Assembly: GCF_000003815.2 (NCBI RefSeq)
Contig: NC_049986.1
Coordinates: 14,461,933 to 14,525,932, forward strand
Direction: 5' to 3'
Origin: Branchiostoma floridae
Lineage: Eukaryota; Chordata; Leptocardii; Amphioxiformes; Branchiostomatidae
DNA: 64,000 bases
Part shown: positions 1 to 21,417 of the stretch, piece after piece
How positions within the stretch are numbered: the stretch's first letter is position 1
How the letters are laid out: the number at the start of each line of letters is the position of its first letter
Made by a program: the position numbers and the translations under genes
Notes under the pieces: generated by a model
The model's database searches: none
Told to the model about the DNA's origin: nothing
What the model saw: only the letters and a program-made list of their open reading frames with translations

Positions 1-87
1 CAGAGGAACGAGGTTACCTCCTGTCTCCCAGTAAGTCGTTTGTGTTGGAGCAGTGCCTCGGAAAGTCACAGGACAAGAGGAGAGAAG
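1..87 (+). CDS. LRRIQ3: LRRIQ3 exon (5'-truncated by window edge)
   Basis: Frame starting at base 3 reads EERGYLLSPSKSFVLEQCLG and runs to a good donor (agagaag|gtgagt). It ends with one base (G) that joins AT of the next exon to make Asp, giving RRE-D-PQKIYDI. The other two frames read less plausibly. The exon start is outside the window. Confidence 0.75.
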
Positions 88-3000
88 GTGAGTCGGGAAA
101 ACTGTTTATTTTGATAAGAGCTATTCATGCATCCAGGGTTAAAGATCAAGGTTACGCTACTGCACTGTACTCAGTAGGGGATCTGAATATGTCAGTAGCT
201 GAGTTTTCATGAAAAAAAATCCAAGAAAAAGGACAATTTAGCAAAATGGTATACATGTAGGTGCAGTGAAGTCATTGAATCAGTATTCAAGCATAGTAAC
301 AGAACAGCTTTAAAAAGTTTGTTATGTCTGCAGGCAGAAATGACCAGAAGTGAACCATTTGTTACAAACTGCTGTCAAGTCTAACTGTGAACAATTATTT
401 CTTAAAAAGTTTGTTGATTTCTCCATATCTCATGTTTCATGTATGTCTTCTGCAATCTATCATAAAGTATGTTTGGTTAAATGGTACTGAACATTAAGTT
501 CAAAGGAAGGATTTTTTCCTATTACTTCCCAGATCCCCAGAAGATCTATGACATCCAGATCGTGCACATGACTCAGGCTCACCTGCGGAACATCGGGTAC
601 ATCCAGTCCTGCACGCGGTTGCAGGTCTGCATCCTCAGTAACAATTACATCACCAGGTTCGACGCCCTGGCCGCCTGCACCATGCTCGTCAAGCTGGATC
701 TCCATAGCAACCAGGTGGGGACGGTGGTCATTACTCAGCAGATAATCACTTTGCTGGAAAATGTGCTGTGAATGTATCAGCTCATTTCAAACTCTCACAG
801 TCACTTAGTAGGAAGGGCTAAAACAAAATCAATCCAACTACTGGAACAGAATCCTCCCTTACCAAACTTCTTAGAGTCCTTGGGTGGTTTGGTCTAGAAA
901 TAAAGAGATTATGTTCAGGAAAAATTCAATTTTCATCAATTTTTCTGTTATGCTAAAGTCTAATGCACATAGAGGCCCCAGAACATATCGTTTTCTAATA
1001 ATAAAGTCAATGTCAAAGCTCTGTACAATACAATTTCCTCTTTGAAAGAAATTGGTTTCAGCCATTGGCTTTGTGTTGTTCTATCCGGTAATCTCTGAGC
1101 TATAGCAACAAATAAAGAGAAGAATGGGGGATTTAAATCAATATTGACAGGGCGCTTAGATGCATACCTCACAGCTTTAGATTTAGATGAACGAGTCTTT
1201 AATTGGGCTGTAGGGGACCCCCATGTCGTTCCGGTGCTGTGCTTAACAACAGGCAAATCAGTGCCCGTATTTGCATAGCATTACCAGTACATACACATGT
1301 AATATATTTACCAAGTTACACAAGCTGTTTGCATGTTGATCTTGTAATGTACAATATCTGCCTTATTTTTGGATTTTGCCATTTGTAAAGCATCGCCATC
1401 TCCCTTTCCATAATTTTGCCTTAAAAAAAACTTTTTGTTGTTTGAATGCACCTGCTTCCAAAGCTAACACCATTCTTTGACAAAAGCTTTCCCAAACTTT
1501 GTTAATGTACCAGTAGTTGTTTCTACAGATAGAATTACAGGGAGGTTAAGAAAAACATAAATCACTTAAAGGGATGGAAGCAGTTTGGGAGAGAATTGTG
1601 TACTTCTTGTACAAATGTATACAATGTAGTATTGTAGCCGTCTTAGCTTATGTTCTATTGTAGAGGAATGAAAATTTACAAGCGACAAGTGTCTCTGAAA
1701 GTCCTCTAATTATCTACATAGAATACATTTTGGACATTTGTCTTGACCAATGAATGTTGCTCTGTACAGGTGTCTGTGCTGCCGTCTGCCCAGTTCTGGG
1801 AGGGCATGGAGCGGCTGAAAGCCCTGTTCCTCCACGATAACCCCATCGGCCGGCTGGACTGTCTGCACAACCTGGGCAGCTGTCCCAGCCTGGTGGCCCT
1901 CACCATGTACGACACGCCCCTCAGCCTGCGTGCAAGCTACCGACACCACGTCGTCAACACCATTTGGTCGCTCAAGGTCAGTTTCTCTTTGGTTTTTGGA
2001 GAATAGGATGTATGGAAAATTTATGAGAGGATCGTCATAGCTTTTAGTTGCATAACTTTTGGTCTTGAAAAGAAAAAAGATGTTGGACCCTTCGGTTTCA
2101 AACTGTAGCTTCCTGATCATAGTGTTATCATAGGGTAGGATATTATCGTACATGATTTAGCAACGGTTATTTGACTAATTTTCATAGTTTCAGCATGAGC
2201 TGTCATTTTGCTTGGTCAGATGGTATTAACAGTTTTGTTTGTTTTGCTCATTCATTTGCAAGGTAGATTTTAAAAAGAAAAGAAATGCACAAAAATTAAA
2301 AAAGAAATGACATGCACTGTAAAAAAAAAGTGTAGGAGAAATTAAGCCTGAAAAGGGCCATGCTAAGCCCCTCCTTTAAACTTAAATACTCAGTACCACA
2401 TGTCATAATCACAATTATTATAGTAATCAAATGATTCTCATATGGTAACATGCAGCTGTAATTCCTTTTGACAAAAGGTGCTGGATAACTATCTCATCTC
2501 GGATGAGGAGATTATCGAGGATTCCAACTTCGGCGGAAGGTTCTCGACACTACACCCCTCGCTGTTCATCAACATGGGCCCAAACACGAGGAGAGACGCG
2601 ACCTTGGAGGAGGAGTTGGAGGATGTGGATGACCTTCTGCAGGCGATAAACGTGCTGCTGGCGCACTGTTCCCCCGTCCTGGTGATCCAGCGCTGGGTCA
2701 GAGGTCACCTGGGGAGGCTGAGGGTCGCAAGCATGAGGGGACAGGAACGAAGGTCGGTTGGATTTGTTCTCATAATATCTTGAGGTCAAGGGTAGTATTC
2801 AATATTTGACCCATTAAGTCATTAGTAATGCTTCTCACTGCGCAAAATATAATAAAATATATGTGTTGAGTGAAACATGTATAAGCAGGATGCTTAAAAA
2901 ATAGAAATGAAAGCACAATACCATAACACTCTTGTCGTAATGGAGTTGTCTATACCGGTATACACCTTCTGCTGTGCATATAACTAGTACATACAATCAA

Positions 3001-5094
3001 TCAGCTAGTGCCAAATCTGTATCTGCAGAGAATTTTGATGTTTATGCAAATGTTCATTCCATCTACCTCCAGGCCTTCCCCTAAGATGGAGAAGCCAGGT
3101 GCTGAGAAGCAGGCCACCCCTCCGCCCCACACGTCCCCCATCCCGAAGACCGTGGCCTCCACCACCTCCAACGTGGGTCTGGACTACGACACGTACATGC
3201 AGAACCGGCGCCCCGGGTCGCGCCCGCACTCCCCCAGCGTGGTGTCCGAGAAACAGGCTCCGCTGGAGGATGACATGATGAGATTGGCAGCTATGGTGAG
3301 AACGATTTGCATTGTGAATGCTCACAGTATCTATGTAGAATCATGCATATAGATAGCTGTATAGAATAGACACCTGTTTTTTTACTGTCTGTACCCTTGC
3401 AATTTGCCTATGGGCGTAGATTTGCAAATAAATAAATTAAAAAAAAAATTATATGGAGTCCTCAATTCTGCAGTGTTTCTACCATTTGTTTTCAATGAAG
3501 TGATGTGGATTGCATAAAATTATTGCTTATAGGATTATGAGCATAGTTGATTACCATCAGTTTGCCAATGAGATGTTTTGCTAGGTGCTGGGAGTAAGAC
3601 TTTTCAGGAATAGGAAACAATATGTATATACAACACAATACACAGTTTTACACAGAAGAAAATATGTACTGAGGAGCTGTACCTGTTCTTTTCCCACAGG
3701 ACAGGGAAGACTTATCTCCTCAGAAGGGTCTATCTCCCCCAGTCCCCACCCCCATCACGCCTACTGCCACCCCCACCGGTGACGGGTCCTTCTCTCGTCG
3801 CAACCTGCACATCAACCTCAACAAGCTGCAGGAGGGCATGCTGCAGACCCTGGACGCAAATGAAGCCATCACGATCGAGATTGTAAAGAGGCTGGAGAGC
3901 GGGCCGTCTAGCTTGGGCCCATCGTCTGAAGGACAGCGGTCGGGGAGGGACCGGCGGGCTAAGTTGGAGCAGAAGAAGCAGAGGAAGGTGTATAAAACTG
4001 TGCAGCAGCTGCTGGGGCCGCAGCGAGACCTAGACCAGAAACCGGTCGTGGAGACCCCAGTGGAGGAGAGTGAGGTTCAGGTCCAGTTCCGACTGTCAGG
4101 GTTAAAGCCTGTGCTACATGCGGCAGATGCTGTACAGGAAATGCTGATTGCAAAGCGAGAGGGAGCGGAGGACATTCGTTCTGCAGAGAGGGTGCACAGA
4201 GAATACCTGGCCAGTCAGCCACAGCCAAAACTTCCCCCCAAACAGGTGGTCACGTTGGACCAAAGACTCTTTTCAAAAGCTCAAGGAACCATGGGTATGA
4301 CATGTTTCAAAGCTGTACAGCAAGCGTACAAAGACAGGAAACGAGCGGCGCAGATTGCAGAAAAAATGGACCAGGTAATGGCAGTAAAGGACCAAAGAGA
4401 GCAAGCCAAAAATCGTGTCCAAGGGTTCATGCACCAGAAAAGGAACAATGCACTGAGGAAAAGGGAAAAAGACGGTGTGGAGGTATCAGAAGCTCTGGAA
4501 AAGCATGAACTCAAACATATCAACTACATAGAGAAGCGTTATGAGACAAGAGGAAAGGCATTTGAGAGGACAAAAGCACGGTTTGCAGACCTAGCCTTCA
4601 TGGCAGACTTTAGCAGTCAGCATACGTCTGTCTCAAATGCCCTGTTGCGTCACGATCGCCAAACAAGGAAGGAAGACGACTCCAGCGAGAGGAAAGACAA
4701 ATACCGACAGACCCGCGAGCAGTCCCAGGAACAGAAAGAGCTTGTTCGGAGGTACCTGGAGCACAGGCAGCTGATGAGGCAGGCGGAGGTGTCCACAGAG
4801 CGCAGCGTCCTCGACTCGAAAATGTTACAAGATGCCAACAACAGACTCATGGAAGCTCGCGTTCGCGTTGCACAGCTGAAACAGAGGACGGCCACCGTCC
4901 AGGCGTTCTACCCGCTCCCACAGACGGGCTCGCCCAGCTTTGACATCCCTGAGAGTAAGTCTCCGCCCCTCCCTCCGGTCGGCAGTATCGCGCGGTCTCC
5001 TGACAGCAGCATCCGGCATCAGATGATGGAGGGGAGAATGATGACCTTGAACTCAAGCTTAAATCAAACTCAAACCGTAGCGACACAGGTGTGA
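1..5094 (+). CDS. LRRIQ3: LRRIQ3 orthologue, 3' six exons (5'-partial)
   Basis: Spliced exons 1-87, 533-714, 1770-1976, 2478-2752, 3073-3295 and 3700-5094, all with AG/GT borders and matching phases, encode about 788 residues ending at TGA 5092-5094; the start codon lies off the left edge. Order of parts: short N-terminal stretch; leucine-rich repeats (LQVCILSNN, LVKLDLHSNQ, LKALFLHDN, LVALTMYD) at about residues 55-140; a conserved block DNYLISDEEIIEDSNFGGRF; an IQ motif (VLVIQRWVRGHLGR) near 225-240; a Pro/Ser-rich linker; then a long, charged, predicted coiled-coil tail. This order and the blocks SDEEII, LALTMYD and SPVLVIQRWVRG match, from memory, vertebrate LRRIQ3, a poorly characterised protein with a likely calmodulin-binding IQ site. 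The vertebrate protein is somewhat shorter; the difference is mostly linker and tail. It converges on the Rab-GAP gene. Family call is strong; function is not established. Confidence 0.9.
533..714 (+). CDS. LRRIQ3: LRRIQ3 exon: first visible leucine-rich repeats
   Basis: Acceptor cttcccag|at and donor accag|gtgggg. Encodes PQKIYDIQIVHMTQAH, then LRR-like LQVCILSNNYITRFDAL and LVKLDLHSNQ. 182 bases: 2 completing the split Asp codon plus 60 codons, ending in phase 0. Confidence 0.9.
1770..1976 (+). CDS. LRRIQ3: LRRIQ3 exon: LRR and cap
   Basis: Acceptor ctgtacag|gtg and donor ctcaag|gtcagt, 69 codons, phase 0 at both ends. Contains FWEGMERLKALFLHDNPIG and LVALTMYDTPLSL, then YRHHVVNTIWSLK, which corresponds to the conserved YRHxxVNxIWxLK segment closing the LRR region in the vertebrate protein. 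Confidence 0.92.
2478..2752 (+). CDS. LRRIQ3: LRRIQ3 exon: SDEEII block and IQ motif
   Basis: Acceptor acaaaag|gtg and donor cgaag|gtcggt. 91 codons plus 2 bases (AG) that join G of the next exon to give Arg. Opens with VLDNYLISDEEIIED and GGRF, the most diagnostic part of the family, and ends with the IQ motif VIQRWVRGHLGRLR, a likely calmodulin-type site. Confidence 0.93.
3073..3295 (+). CDS. LRRIQ3: LRRIQ3 exon: Pro/Ser-rich linker
   Basis: Acceptor acctccag|g and donor gctatg|gtgaga. 1+222 bases, ending phase 0. Encodes a low-complexity linker (PSPKMEKPGAEKQATPPPHT) and YMQNRRPGSRPHSPS. Framed by exact phase agreement with both neighbours. The linker itself is not conserved with vertebrates, as expected for disordered sequence. 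Confidence 0.85.
3700..5094 (+). CDS. LRRIQ3: LRRIQ3 terminal exon: coiled-coil tail
   Basis: Acceptor ttttcccacag|gac. The open frame runs 464 codons to TGA 5092-5094 without interruption. It opens with a Pro/Thr-rich stretch, then NLHINLNKLQEGMLQTL, and from about 4240 becomes a highly charged, heptad-like region (QAYKDRKRAAQIAEKMDQ, KHINYIEKRYETRGKAFERT, ELVRRYLEHRQLMRQ) matching the coiled-coil tail of LRRIQ3. The last 60 residues are Pro/Ser-rich. The frame begins upstream of the first in-exon Met at 3838 because it is spliced in phase from 3295. Confidence 0.93.
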   Translation, partial: DREDLSPQKGLSPPVPTPITPTATPTGDGSFSRRNLHINLNKLQEGMLQTLDANEAITIEIVKRLESGPSSLGPSSEGQRSGRDRRAKLEQKKQRKVYKTVQQLLGPQRDLDQKPVVETPVEESEVQVQFRLSGLKPVLHAADAVQEMLIAKREGAEDIRSAERVHREYLASQPQPKLPPKQVVTLDQRLFSKAQGTMGMTCFKAVQQAYKDRKRAAQIAEKMDQVMAVKDQREQAKNRVQGFMHQKRNNALRKREKDGVEVSEALEKHELKHINYIEKRYETRGKAFERTKARFADLAFMADFSSQHTSVSNALLRHDRQTRKEDDSSERKDKYRQTREQSQEQKELVRRYLEHRQLMRQAEVSTERSVLDSKMLQDANNRLMEARVRVAQLKQRTATVQAFYPLPQTGSPSFDIPESKSPPLPPVGSIARSPDSSIRHQMMEGRMMTLNSSLNQTQTVATQV

Positions 5095-5168
5095 CTTGTA
5101 AAATGTACAGATGCACTGCAAGACTACATATCACGTATCTAAGTGCACTTGACTCAGGATATCTTTGT

Positions 5169-5174
5169 ATTAAA
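5169..5174 (+). terminator. Candidate LRRIQ3 poly(A) signal ATTAAA
   Basis: ATTAAA about 75 bases after the LRRIQ3 stop; a second ATTAAA is at 5876-5881. No AATAAA was noticed close to the stop, so which site is used cannot be told from sequence. Confidence 0.3.
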
Positions 5175-7651
5175 AAGTTGAATATTACAAATGCCATACA
5201 AACAAGACAAATCAACAAATTATAGGAAGCTATTATCTGTATATATATATATACATGTACTCTAAACTCTGTGTGTCAGACCTTAAAATATGCTGCTGTT
5301 GGAAAGCATGTTGCTGCTTTTTATTGTGTATATTAATGGAGTGATGTGTGGAGGTTGGTTATGGTTGTCTTGGAGATTTTCTGGGCAGATGTGTCTTGTT
5401 TTTGCTGTTGCATTTTGTTAACGATTACAACATCCTGTCATTTTCGGACAGATGTGGCGGATGTCAATGCCCTGCCCAACATACTCGTTATTTATGTTGA
5501 CAATCCTTCTATGCACAATGCCATAATATGTGTCCAAGTATTTCTAACAACATATTTTAAACGGACCGTTACTAATCTATACTCTAATAGTATGCTGAGA
5601 CACTCTTTGTATTGATGTGCATTTGGATGTGTGCTTTGCGCAAGTTTGAGATGGTAGAAAAGCTAGTGACATTTTACCCTTTTAGACACTATGGTTACAA
5701 CAAGCCTTCCTATTCGTATTCAATTTTGTGTTAGACCCAATGTATGGCCTTGTGCCTATAACAAAACAACCATGTCATCATACCGGTATAGTGTAACATT
5801 ATCAACAAAGTATAGCAGACAGGGTGAACATTCCCACTAAATATACATCATTTTGTATACTGCTCTTGCACCAGTATTAAAGAATGCTGCTACAGAACAA
5901 AGAGTCCCTAAAGCATTGTTGACTATTAAAAAATTTTTGACCTGAACAGTGTACCAATATGTCTCATTCCTGCGTCTTGAAAAGTGAAGCTATGTGCTTA
6001 TTAGGTTGGTAGATCATGTGCCACTGCAGTACATTTCTAGGTCTCACCAGACCTATCCACATACCAAAGAAAAAGATCCATCCAAGCATTCTCAAGTTAT
6101 TGTTTTCACAGACACACAATCACCGACAAAATAGTTATGTTATTGTCACAAGTAATTACAAAGACATGACTGAAACAACGTTTTTTTTTACTGCAGCCAA
6201 GTCTTGGTTAACTAGTACAGGGTACAGTATGTTTTGCTATGACAATGGTGAAAGATCTGCTCCTCACAGATATGTCCCTTTCTGAGGCACCTGTAAAATT
6301 GGACCTGCACAACTCCTTCACAGACCAGGGGGTGCATGATTTCATTTCTGCAGTTTGTAAGATCTATCAACTGAGTGGACAGATTATGTTCCACAACCTA
6401 CAAATTTTCTTGTTGAATACACACAACATAAACGAAGCAAAATGTTGGGATATCTGTACTTATATATTGTATTCAATACCAAGGAAGCTTGCAAAGTCCG
6501 CTGTGCATACCAGCTAGTTTGAATATTGAAGATGCCTTACATTTATGTACAGTGACTTCAATGGCCATCATTGAAACCAGTGACAAACAAAAAGTGACCC
6601 AGGCTCATTGTATTTGATAACCCAGTACACCTAACAAGTTCCCTGTATGAGGAAATCAAAGAAAGGTACATCTTACATTTCTTAGGGTGTAAGAAGCACA
6701 AGATTTCCAGTGGAATTCAATGTACATTAGTATTACATGTTTTCCATTATTCTATATTTCAACCTAGTGAACCCCCTTTTATATTACAGTAACATTACAT
6801 TTTCAAATGTTGAGTTTGAACTAGGAAGAATGCAATACGATACCAAATACAAATTTTGCCTCAAAACTGTATTAAATGTTGTTGAGCAAGCCTACAGTTT
6901 TTATTGTTCAGACAATTATGTTATTGTCGTAAAAGTCATACTTTGCCCACTGATGCACTTTTTATAGATGATTACTTCAAGATTGTCTAATTCTGGTATG
7001 ACAACAACTTTATCATAATATGATATCTTATCAACACATCAGGTATCAGGACACAGAATATTTTGTGATATTTGACAATTTGAAAGCCTTGTCCATCAGT
7101 AATCGTGAATCTTGGTCTATCACCACAGGCACAGTACAACGTAGGCAATAACATCAACCTCTCCTTACTATGTTGTTTCACTGTGATAAAAAGAGAGATA
7201 ATTCTCAAATGTCCAAGCTCTGGCTATGTGCTGACAACCATCATCATTACTCCATGCACACCTATACGAACAGCATACTTTCAACGGAATCCAGCTCTGT
7301 ACTTGACAATGTGCATTTGCATCTGATGGTCCTCCCTTCCCCTCTTTCTACATTGGCTGCACCTTTTTATATCAGAGAATCATGGGGAGGAATCGTTTGA
7401 GAGGATCAAGAAAAGGAATATACCATTAATAAGGGATCATGGGGAGGGACAGTAGAACATTTACACGATTCTTATCTACAGTGAAGCTTGGTCACCAGGT
7501 TTCAACAGGATAGCAAAATTTGTGGCTTGAAAGACAGAAACAAAATCAGTCAAAAAGAAATATGACTATATCTACAAAATACTTCTATAATACAATGATA
7601 GTCATCATGATCACATTTCTGATTCAGAAGCAGTCACAAAGATCAGTCAGT

Positions 7652-7685
7652 CCAAGGAGCTTATATCTCAATATAAGCTCCTTGG
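7652..7685. repeat. Perfect hairpin, 15-bp stem and 4-base loop
   Basis: The arm CCAAGGAGCTTATAT (7652-7666) is followed by loop ctca and by its exact reverse complement (7671-7685). It sits in the spacer between convergent genes. No mismatches in the stem; flanks do not extend it. Confidence 0.85.
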
Positions 7686-8451
7686 TCAGTCTTTGGCTAT
7701 TTACAACACATAGTATGAAGATGACAATGATATATCATCTCAGTACAATGTGGTCATCAGGTCTGGAGTTTCTTCTATTCTAAAACAACTTGACTTCAAA
7801 CAGAAGCAGTGTACATGTAACTACATATATCTACATGTTCTGAAAGTGAATGACCAGACATATTCAGTGTTACATACCTGGAGTAGTAAATGAAAAGTAA
7901 AGGTGCAACTTAATGAATGTCTGTAACTGTTATATGTAAATGTTTGCTGATGGTCTCATCCAAGAAGAAGCATGTGTGCTACAATGCTCTCAATACTGGC
8001 ATAGCAACCACTAATATATCACTGATTTCATTTCACCATTTCATTTATGCTTCCTGTAAGACAAACCATGCTATCATATCTGAAGAAATGTAATTTTACC
8101 ATAAGAAATTTTACCATAACTATATGGTACCTTGCAATATGATAAGCATTTTTCATACCTTTCTTCCTACCAAAGTTGATAAATGGTGGTTCTTTTACAT
8201 TCCATTGCATTGCACTAACATCATCTTCTAATTCATATAACCTATTTACAAGGGCGTGATCGTATCATAATTTTTCTCCTTCCAAATACAACAAAGAGGC
8301 AACATTCTAATATCAAGCTTATTCAATATTTTTCATTTACATGTACATTGAAGATACCATTCCATCAGCATCAGGTCAATAAGTTCATATATTATTAAGC
8401 CACATCAACTTCAACAATTGACATTGAGCATCCAAAACCAGGCTAAAACAC

Positions 8452-8457
8452 TTTATT
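8452..8457 (-). terminator. Candidate Rab-GAP poly(A) signal AATAAA
   Basis: tttatt on the + strand is AATAAA on the - strand, about 535 bases past the stop codon of the Rab-GAP gene at 8991. The distance is reasonable for a 3' UTR. Confidence 0.4.
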
Positions 8458-8990
8458 TAAGAACTCAATTGACTCAGTTTGTATTCTTCGTACATATAAG
8501 ATACACAATCTGGAACAGATGCACTCTTAAACAAGCCCTAAAATGATAGATACATGTAACTAGCATTCCATTCTTTTTCCTGTTACCTAACAATAATGAT
8601 TTCGGATTAATCAATTGGTTTACCTAGGTGCAACTGTTAATCAAATGATCATTTGTTGCTACATACAAAATGTATGTGCCATCCAGAATATGCTTGATGT
8701 GGTTATCCAATGGAGAAAATGGCAAGAAACTACTACAGGATGCTAGTTTGACTCTTGGAAGACCAACTTGATCCTCCACTGAATAGGAGAGACACAGAAT
8801 TGTGTTATTGTAATGAGTGGATGGTAAAGGTCTTAACAACGTAACAAAAGTTATCACTGGCATTTACTACATAAATGTTGGTGCTTTGATAATGCAAATG
8901 CCCTACAAATGTTGAGCATTTCTCTCTCTAAGTTTAAATGTTTGCAGGTCTTTGTTGGTGTGGGAAATGTTTGATTTTAATCACCCTCTA

Positions 8991-18273
<9,283 letters not shown>

Positions 18274-18408
18274 CTGGAGTAATACAATACAGAACAAGGG
18301 ATCAGAAAGAGATGGTAACATTTCAGAATAAAAAACTTTCCTGAAGAACTCGTGTGCGGGGAAGGTTCTGTTGATGTCATGCTGGAAAACTTGTTCACAT
18401 GGGGAATC
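18274..18408 (-). pseudogene. In-frame tandem partial copy of the arginine-finger exon
   Basis: Reading on the - strand from a second acceptor (gttcttcag|gat), this copy encodes [19 protein letters not shown] and [13 protein letters not shown], then runs without a stop (45 codons exactly) through the intron remnant into the true exon at 18273. The unit is 135 bp, a multiple of three, and includes about 60 bases of intron (gaaatgttaccatctct and the acceptor), which recur at 18420-18460. No good donor follows the copied piece, so it is either inert or an alternative 5' extension of the real exon. Confidence 0.8.
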
Positions 18409-18459
18409 CTGAAGAACAACAATACAGAACAAGGGATGAGAGAGAGATGGTAACATTTC

Positions 18460-19580
18460 AGAAAAAAAAACAAGAACAGAACAAGGGATCAGAGTAGCAG
18501 TAGTAGTACATGTAGTAGTAGTATCCAGTATTTGGTTATACTGCTGCTGGGATCCCTGACACAGGGGTAGGCAGCAGTCGGCTAGTCTTTACACCACTCT
18601 TCCAAGCAGCTCTGTCTACCCTAGTTAGACCAAACACATTCCAACCAGGATTTCCTTGGTAACAGAGACAACATTTCAGCCAAAATAAAACTTTCCTGAG
18701 AGCTAACTTATGATTAATTTCTTTATGGTCCTATCCACCAGCTATAAAGTAGTACATGTACAAGATGATCCTGTAGTATCATTGGAAACTGTAGTAATAC
18801 ATGGTACTTTAAGAAATTCTTCCTTTAATAGCGCTCATACAGATTCCTTGCCAAAACTATTCCAAGTAACTTTGATAGTGACGTTGTTCTGCAAAACTGA
18901 CACAGATCTGTGATATTGACCTTAAATGCCTTTGCACTTTCCAACCTTTTCAAACAACTTTCAAATTCATTTCATCTCCTGAACATCAGGGGTACCTGTC
19001 AAGATTGCATTGATTTCCGTGGGGGCTCATTGCCCACAAGACAGGTAAAATGGGATGAAAGAGGATCAAGAGGACAATACAGAGAAACATCTGACCAAAT
19101 AAGAATCAGAACTTCTATAAATCATGTTGTATGGCATTTTGTGGAAGAGACATGGAGTTAATCAAAAGTTCAATGGAGCTTACGGAAGAGAGGCTCATTT
19201 CTATTTACCATTATCCAACAGTCAACTGATGACAACAGTATTCAATGACTGGCATCTTCTTCAAAATCATATATCCGTCTGCTTAGTAACTACATGTAAT
19301 ATGTTTCGGTTAACCAACTAAACATGAGCTGACATTTCTCCCCAACAGCACATACTAGCATTATACATGGGGCTCCACAGTCGACACCCTGCCTAACTAA
19401 GCAGAGCTGACTTCACAGGAAAACTACATCATGTATGTCAAAGTTACACCTCTTCTTTATTTGTCGGGCAGTCTTTGGGGTAACAGCTACATTGTACTAT
19501 ATGCAGTTGTCCCCAATTTGTCATGCTTTGCAGTCGACCCAGTAACCATCATAATGGGGCTGATCACGTTTGATGTGATA
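18460..19580. other. Intron-like sequence, nothing recognised
   Basis: AT-rich, with a tagtag/catgtag simple tract at 18495-18525. No frame with coding character and no recognisable upstream Rab-GAP exon. Confidence 0.6.
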
Positions 19581-19582
19581 CA

Positions 19583-20110
19583 CTCCCTACAGTGAAAAAG
19601 CGCAGACAGGATTAAGTGATAACTTTTATAGTGTTGTCAGGCTGCTTTTACAGCATTTTTATCTCATCTTGCACCTTGTGATATGGTTAATAACACAGCA
19701 AACTAAAACATTTTGGGGCAGTTTGTCTATGATAAATCACGATTTAATGCCCACATGTGCATACCCTAACAATTTGGGGAATAAAACGGCTGCATAATTC
19801 CTGAGGTAGGTCAAGGAAAGTGTCAGCCTGTTGTCTGGCAGTCCACAAAGTTTTTGTTAAACCTCATAAATAAGACCTCTCATGTCATTGTATACAGCAC
19901 ATCTATTAACAACCATTCCCAGTGAAAGCAACAAATTCCCTACACTGCAACTGTTACAACAGGATTAGGTATGTGATAACGTTTAATGTATTTGTCAGTT
20001 TGACTTTGCTCTAATTTTATCTAACTTCACACCTTGAAATAAAAAGAACAGGAGACCAGACTAAGGCACTTAAGGGTGGTTTGTTGACCATAAAGGAAGA
20101 TTTGACATTA
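19583..20110. repeat. Diverged tandem duplication, period about 352 bp
   Basis: Segments from 19583 and 19935 share, in order, cccta-cag/cactg, acaggattaagt/ggt, gtgataac, ttgtcag, tttatct and accttg. Clearly old, with many differences and gaps. Confidence 0.55.
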
Positions 20111-20363
20111 AGCTAATCGCGTCTAATTTTACAACTCTGAAAAAATGTCACTCATTATTCAGGTAATAAAATAGTTATAATGAATAATTCATGAGATAAG
20201 GCTGACAGCATCGACAGTATTTTAAGTACAGGAATTTGCCTGGGAAATCCTACAGTAATCAGAGATATACAGGCGATCCTGGTATGTCCTGATACACATA
20301 ATACAACTTGCTGGAAGTAGACTAAGAGCAACTTACACATATATGTAAATGTCTGTAAATATG

Positions 20364-20580
20364 TAATGCTAATTCACTAATTCATTAATCTGTGGGATAA
20401 CCTATATCCGTTGTATTTTAAAACAAGGTGTTTAGGGATATCAAGTCCGTGGCAATTGCAATATTTTCAACATAGAAAAATCTTGATGTTTGAAACTACC
20501 GTCAGTCTACTTGATGTCCCTAAATACTCTGTTTAGTACAACGGATATAGGTTACCCCACAGATAAAGGTGAACTAGTGT
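20364..20580. mobile_element. MITE family A
   Basis: Inner inverted repeats gggataacctatatccgttgta / tacaacggatataggttacccc are nearly perfect, with weaker outer ends (taatgctaattcac / gtgaactagtgt). Same length and internal sequence (caatattttcaa) as the copy at 16263-16480. Confidence 0.85.
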
Positions 20581-21417
20581 CAAGTTCCTACTACAAGACA
20601 AACTGAGCAAACAGGCAAACAGAAAGGAAAAGTGGAAACATATCTCTTTGATCTATGGCAGACAGCTTTGCAAGTACCTAATCCATGATAGAATGGCCTA
20701 TTCTATCCTCTATTCTACCAGACATCTTCCATAGCTGTCTGTTTCAGAAAGGAGAAGCATTTCCTTATCATCTGTGGAAAAAGCAGCTATCTCAAATTGA
20801 TCTCTGCAATATGTATGGCTATTACTAGCCAGATTTTCTGCACCTCTGTAAGGCTTTTTGGTTGCACCAAACTAATGTCTCTATTACTGGTATAAATTGG
20901 CAGTGTCAAAGCAGCTTACATGTCAAAATTACAGAAAACAGGACTACTTGACGTGTTTGAATTAGAATTGAGCATAAATTTTAAGCAAGTGTTTACAGCT
21001 TTCCTCACACATAGTGGCAGAGATATGTGTTCTTTGAGTGACTCAGTGCTTTTTTTTAAACAAGTTTTCCACTAAGTTGTCCTCATAAAGGACACCACAA
21101 AAGTCAGCTGAGTGCTTCTTAATCCACCTAACACACTTTTATTCAGAAAACCCACATATCTTTGGCAAGATGAGACAGAGATTTCCCAGACCTAATCTTC
21201 TACAAGTCCAGACTGATTGCCGTGGCTCATACTTTCACACTGATGATGAAAAAGACGTCCACACGGACGCCATACAAGAAGGGGCATGTACTTCCACGGT
21301 CTACTGGGCCATTCATTAAGGTAGGCTTCTGTAGGCATCAAGGGGATTGGCCAAGATCAATTGGCACACAACCTTTCCATAGCAGTAGGTTACTGCCCTT
21401 CTCATCATAGTTAGAAG

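Larger units (their letters stand above)
5095..8990. other. Tail-to-tail spacer with both 3' UTRs
   Basis: About 3.9 kb of AT-rich sequence between two convergent stop codons. No open frame here has coding character. Candidate poly(A) signals are listed separately. The only strong structure is a perfect 15-bp-stem hairpin at 7652-7685. An (AT)n tract lies near 5240-5252. Confidence 0.7.
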
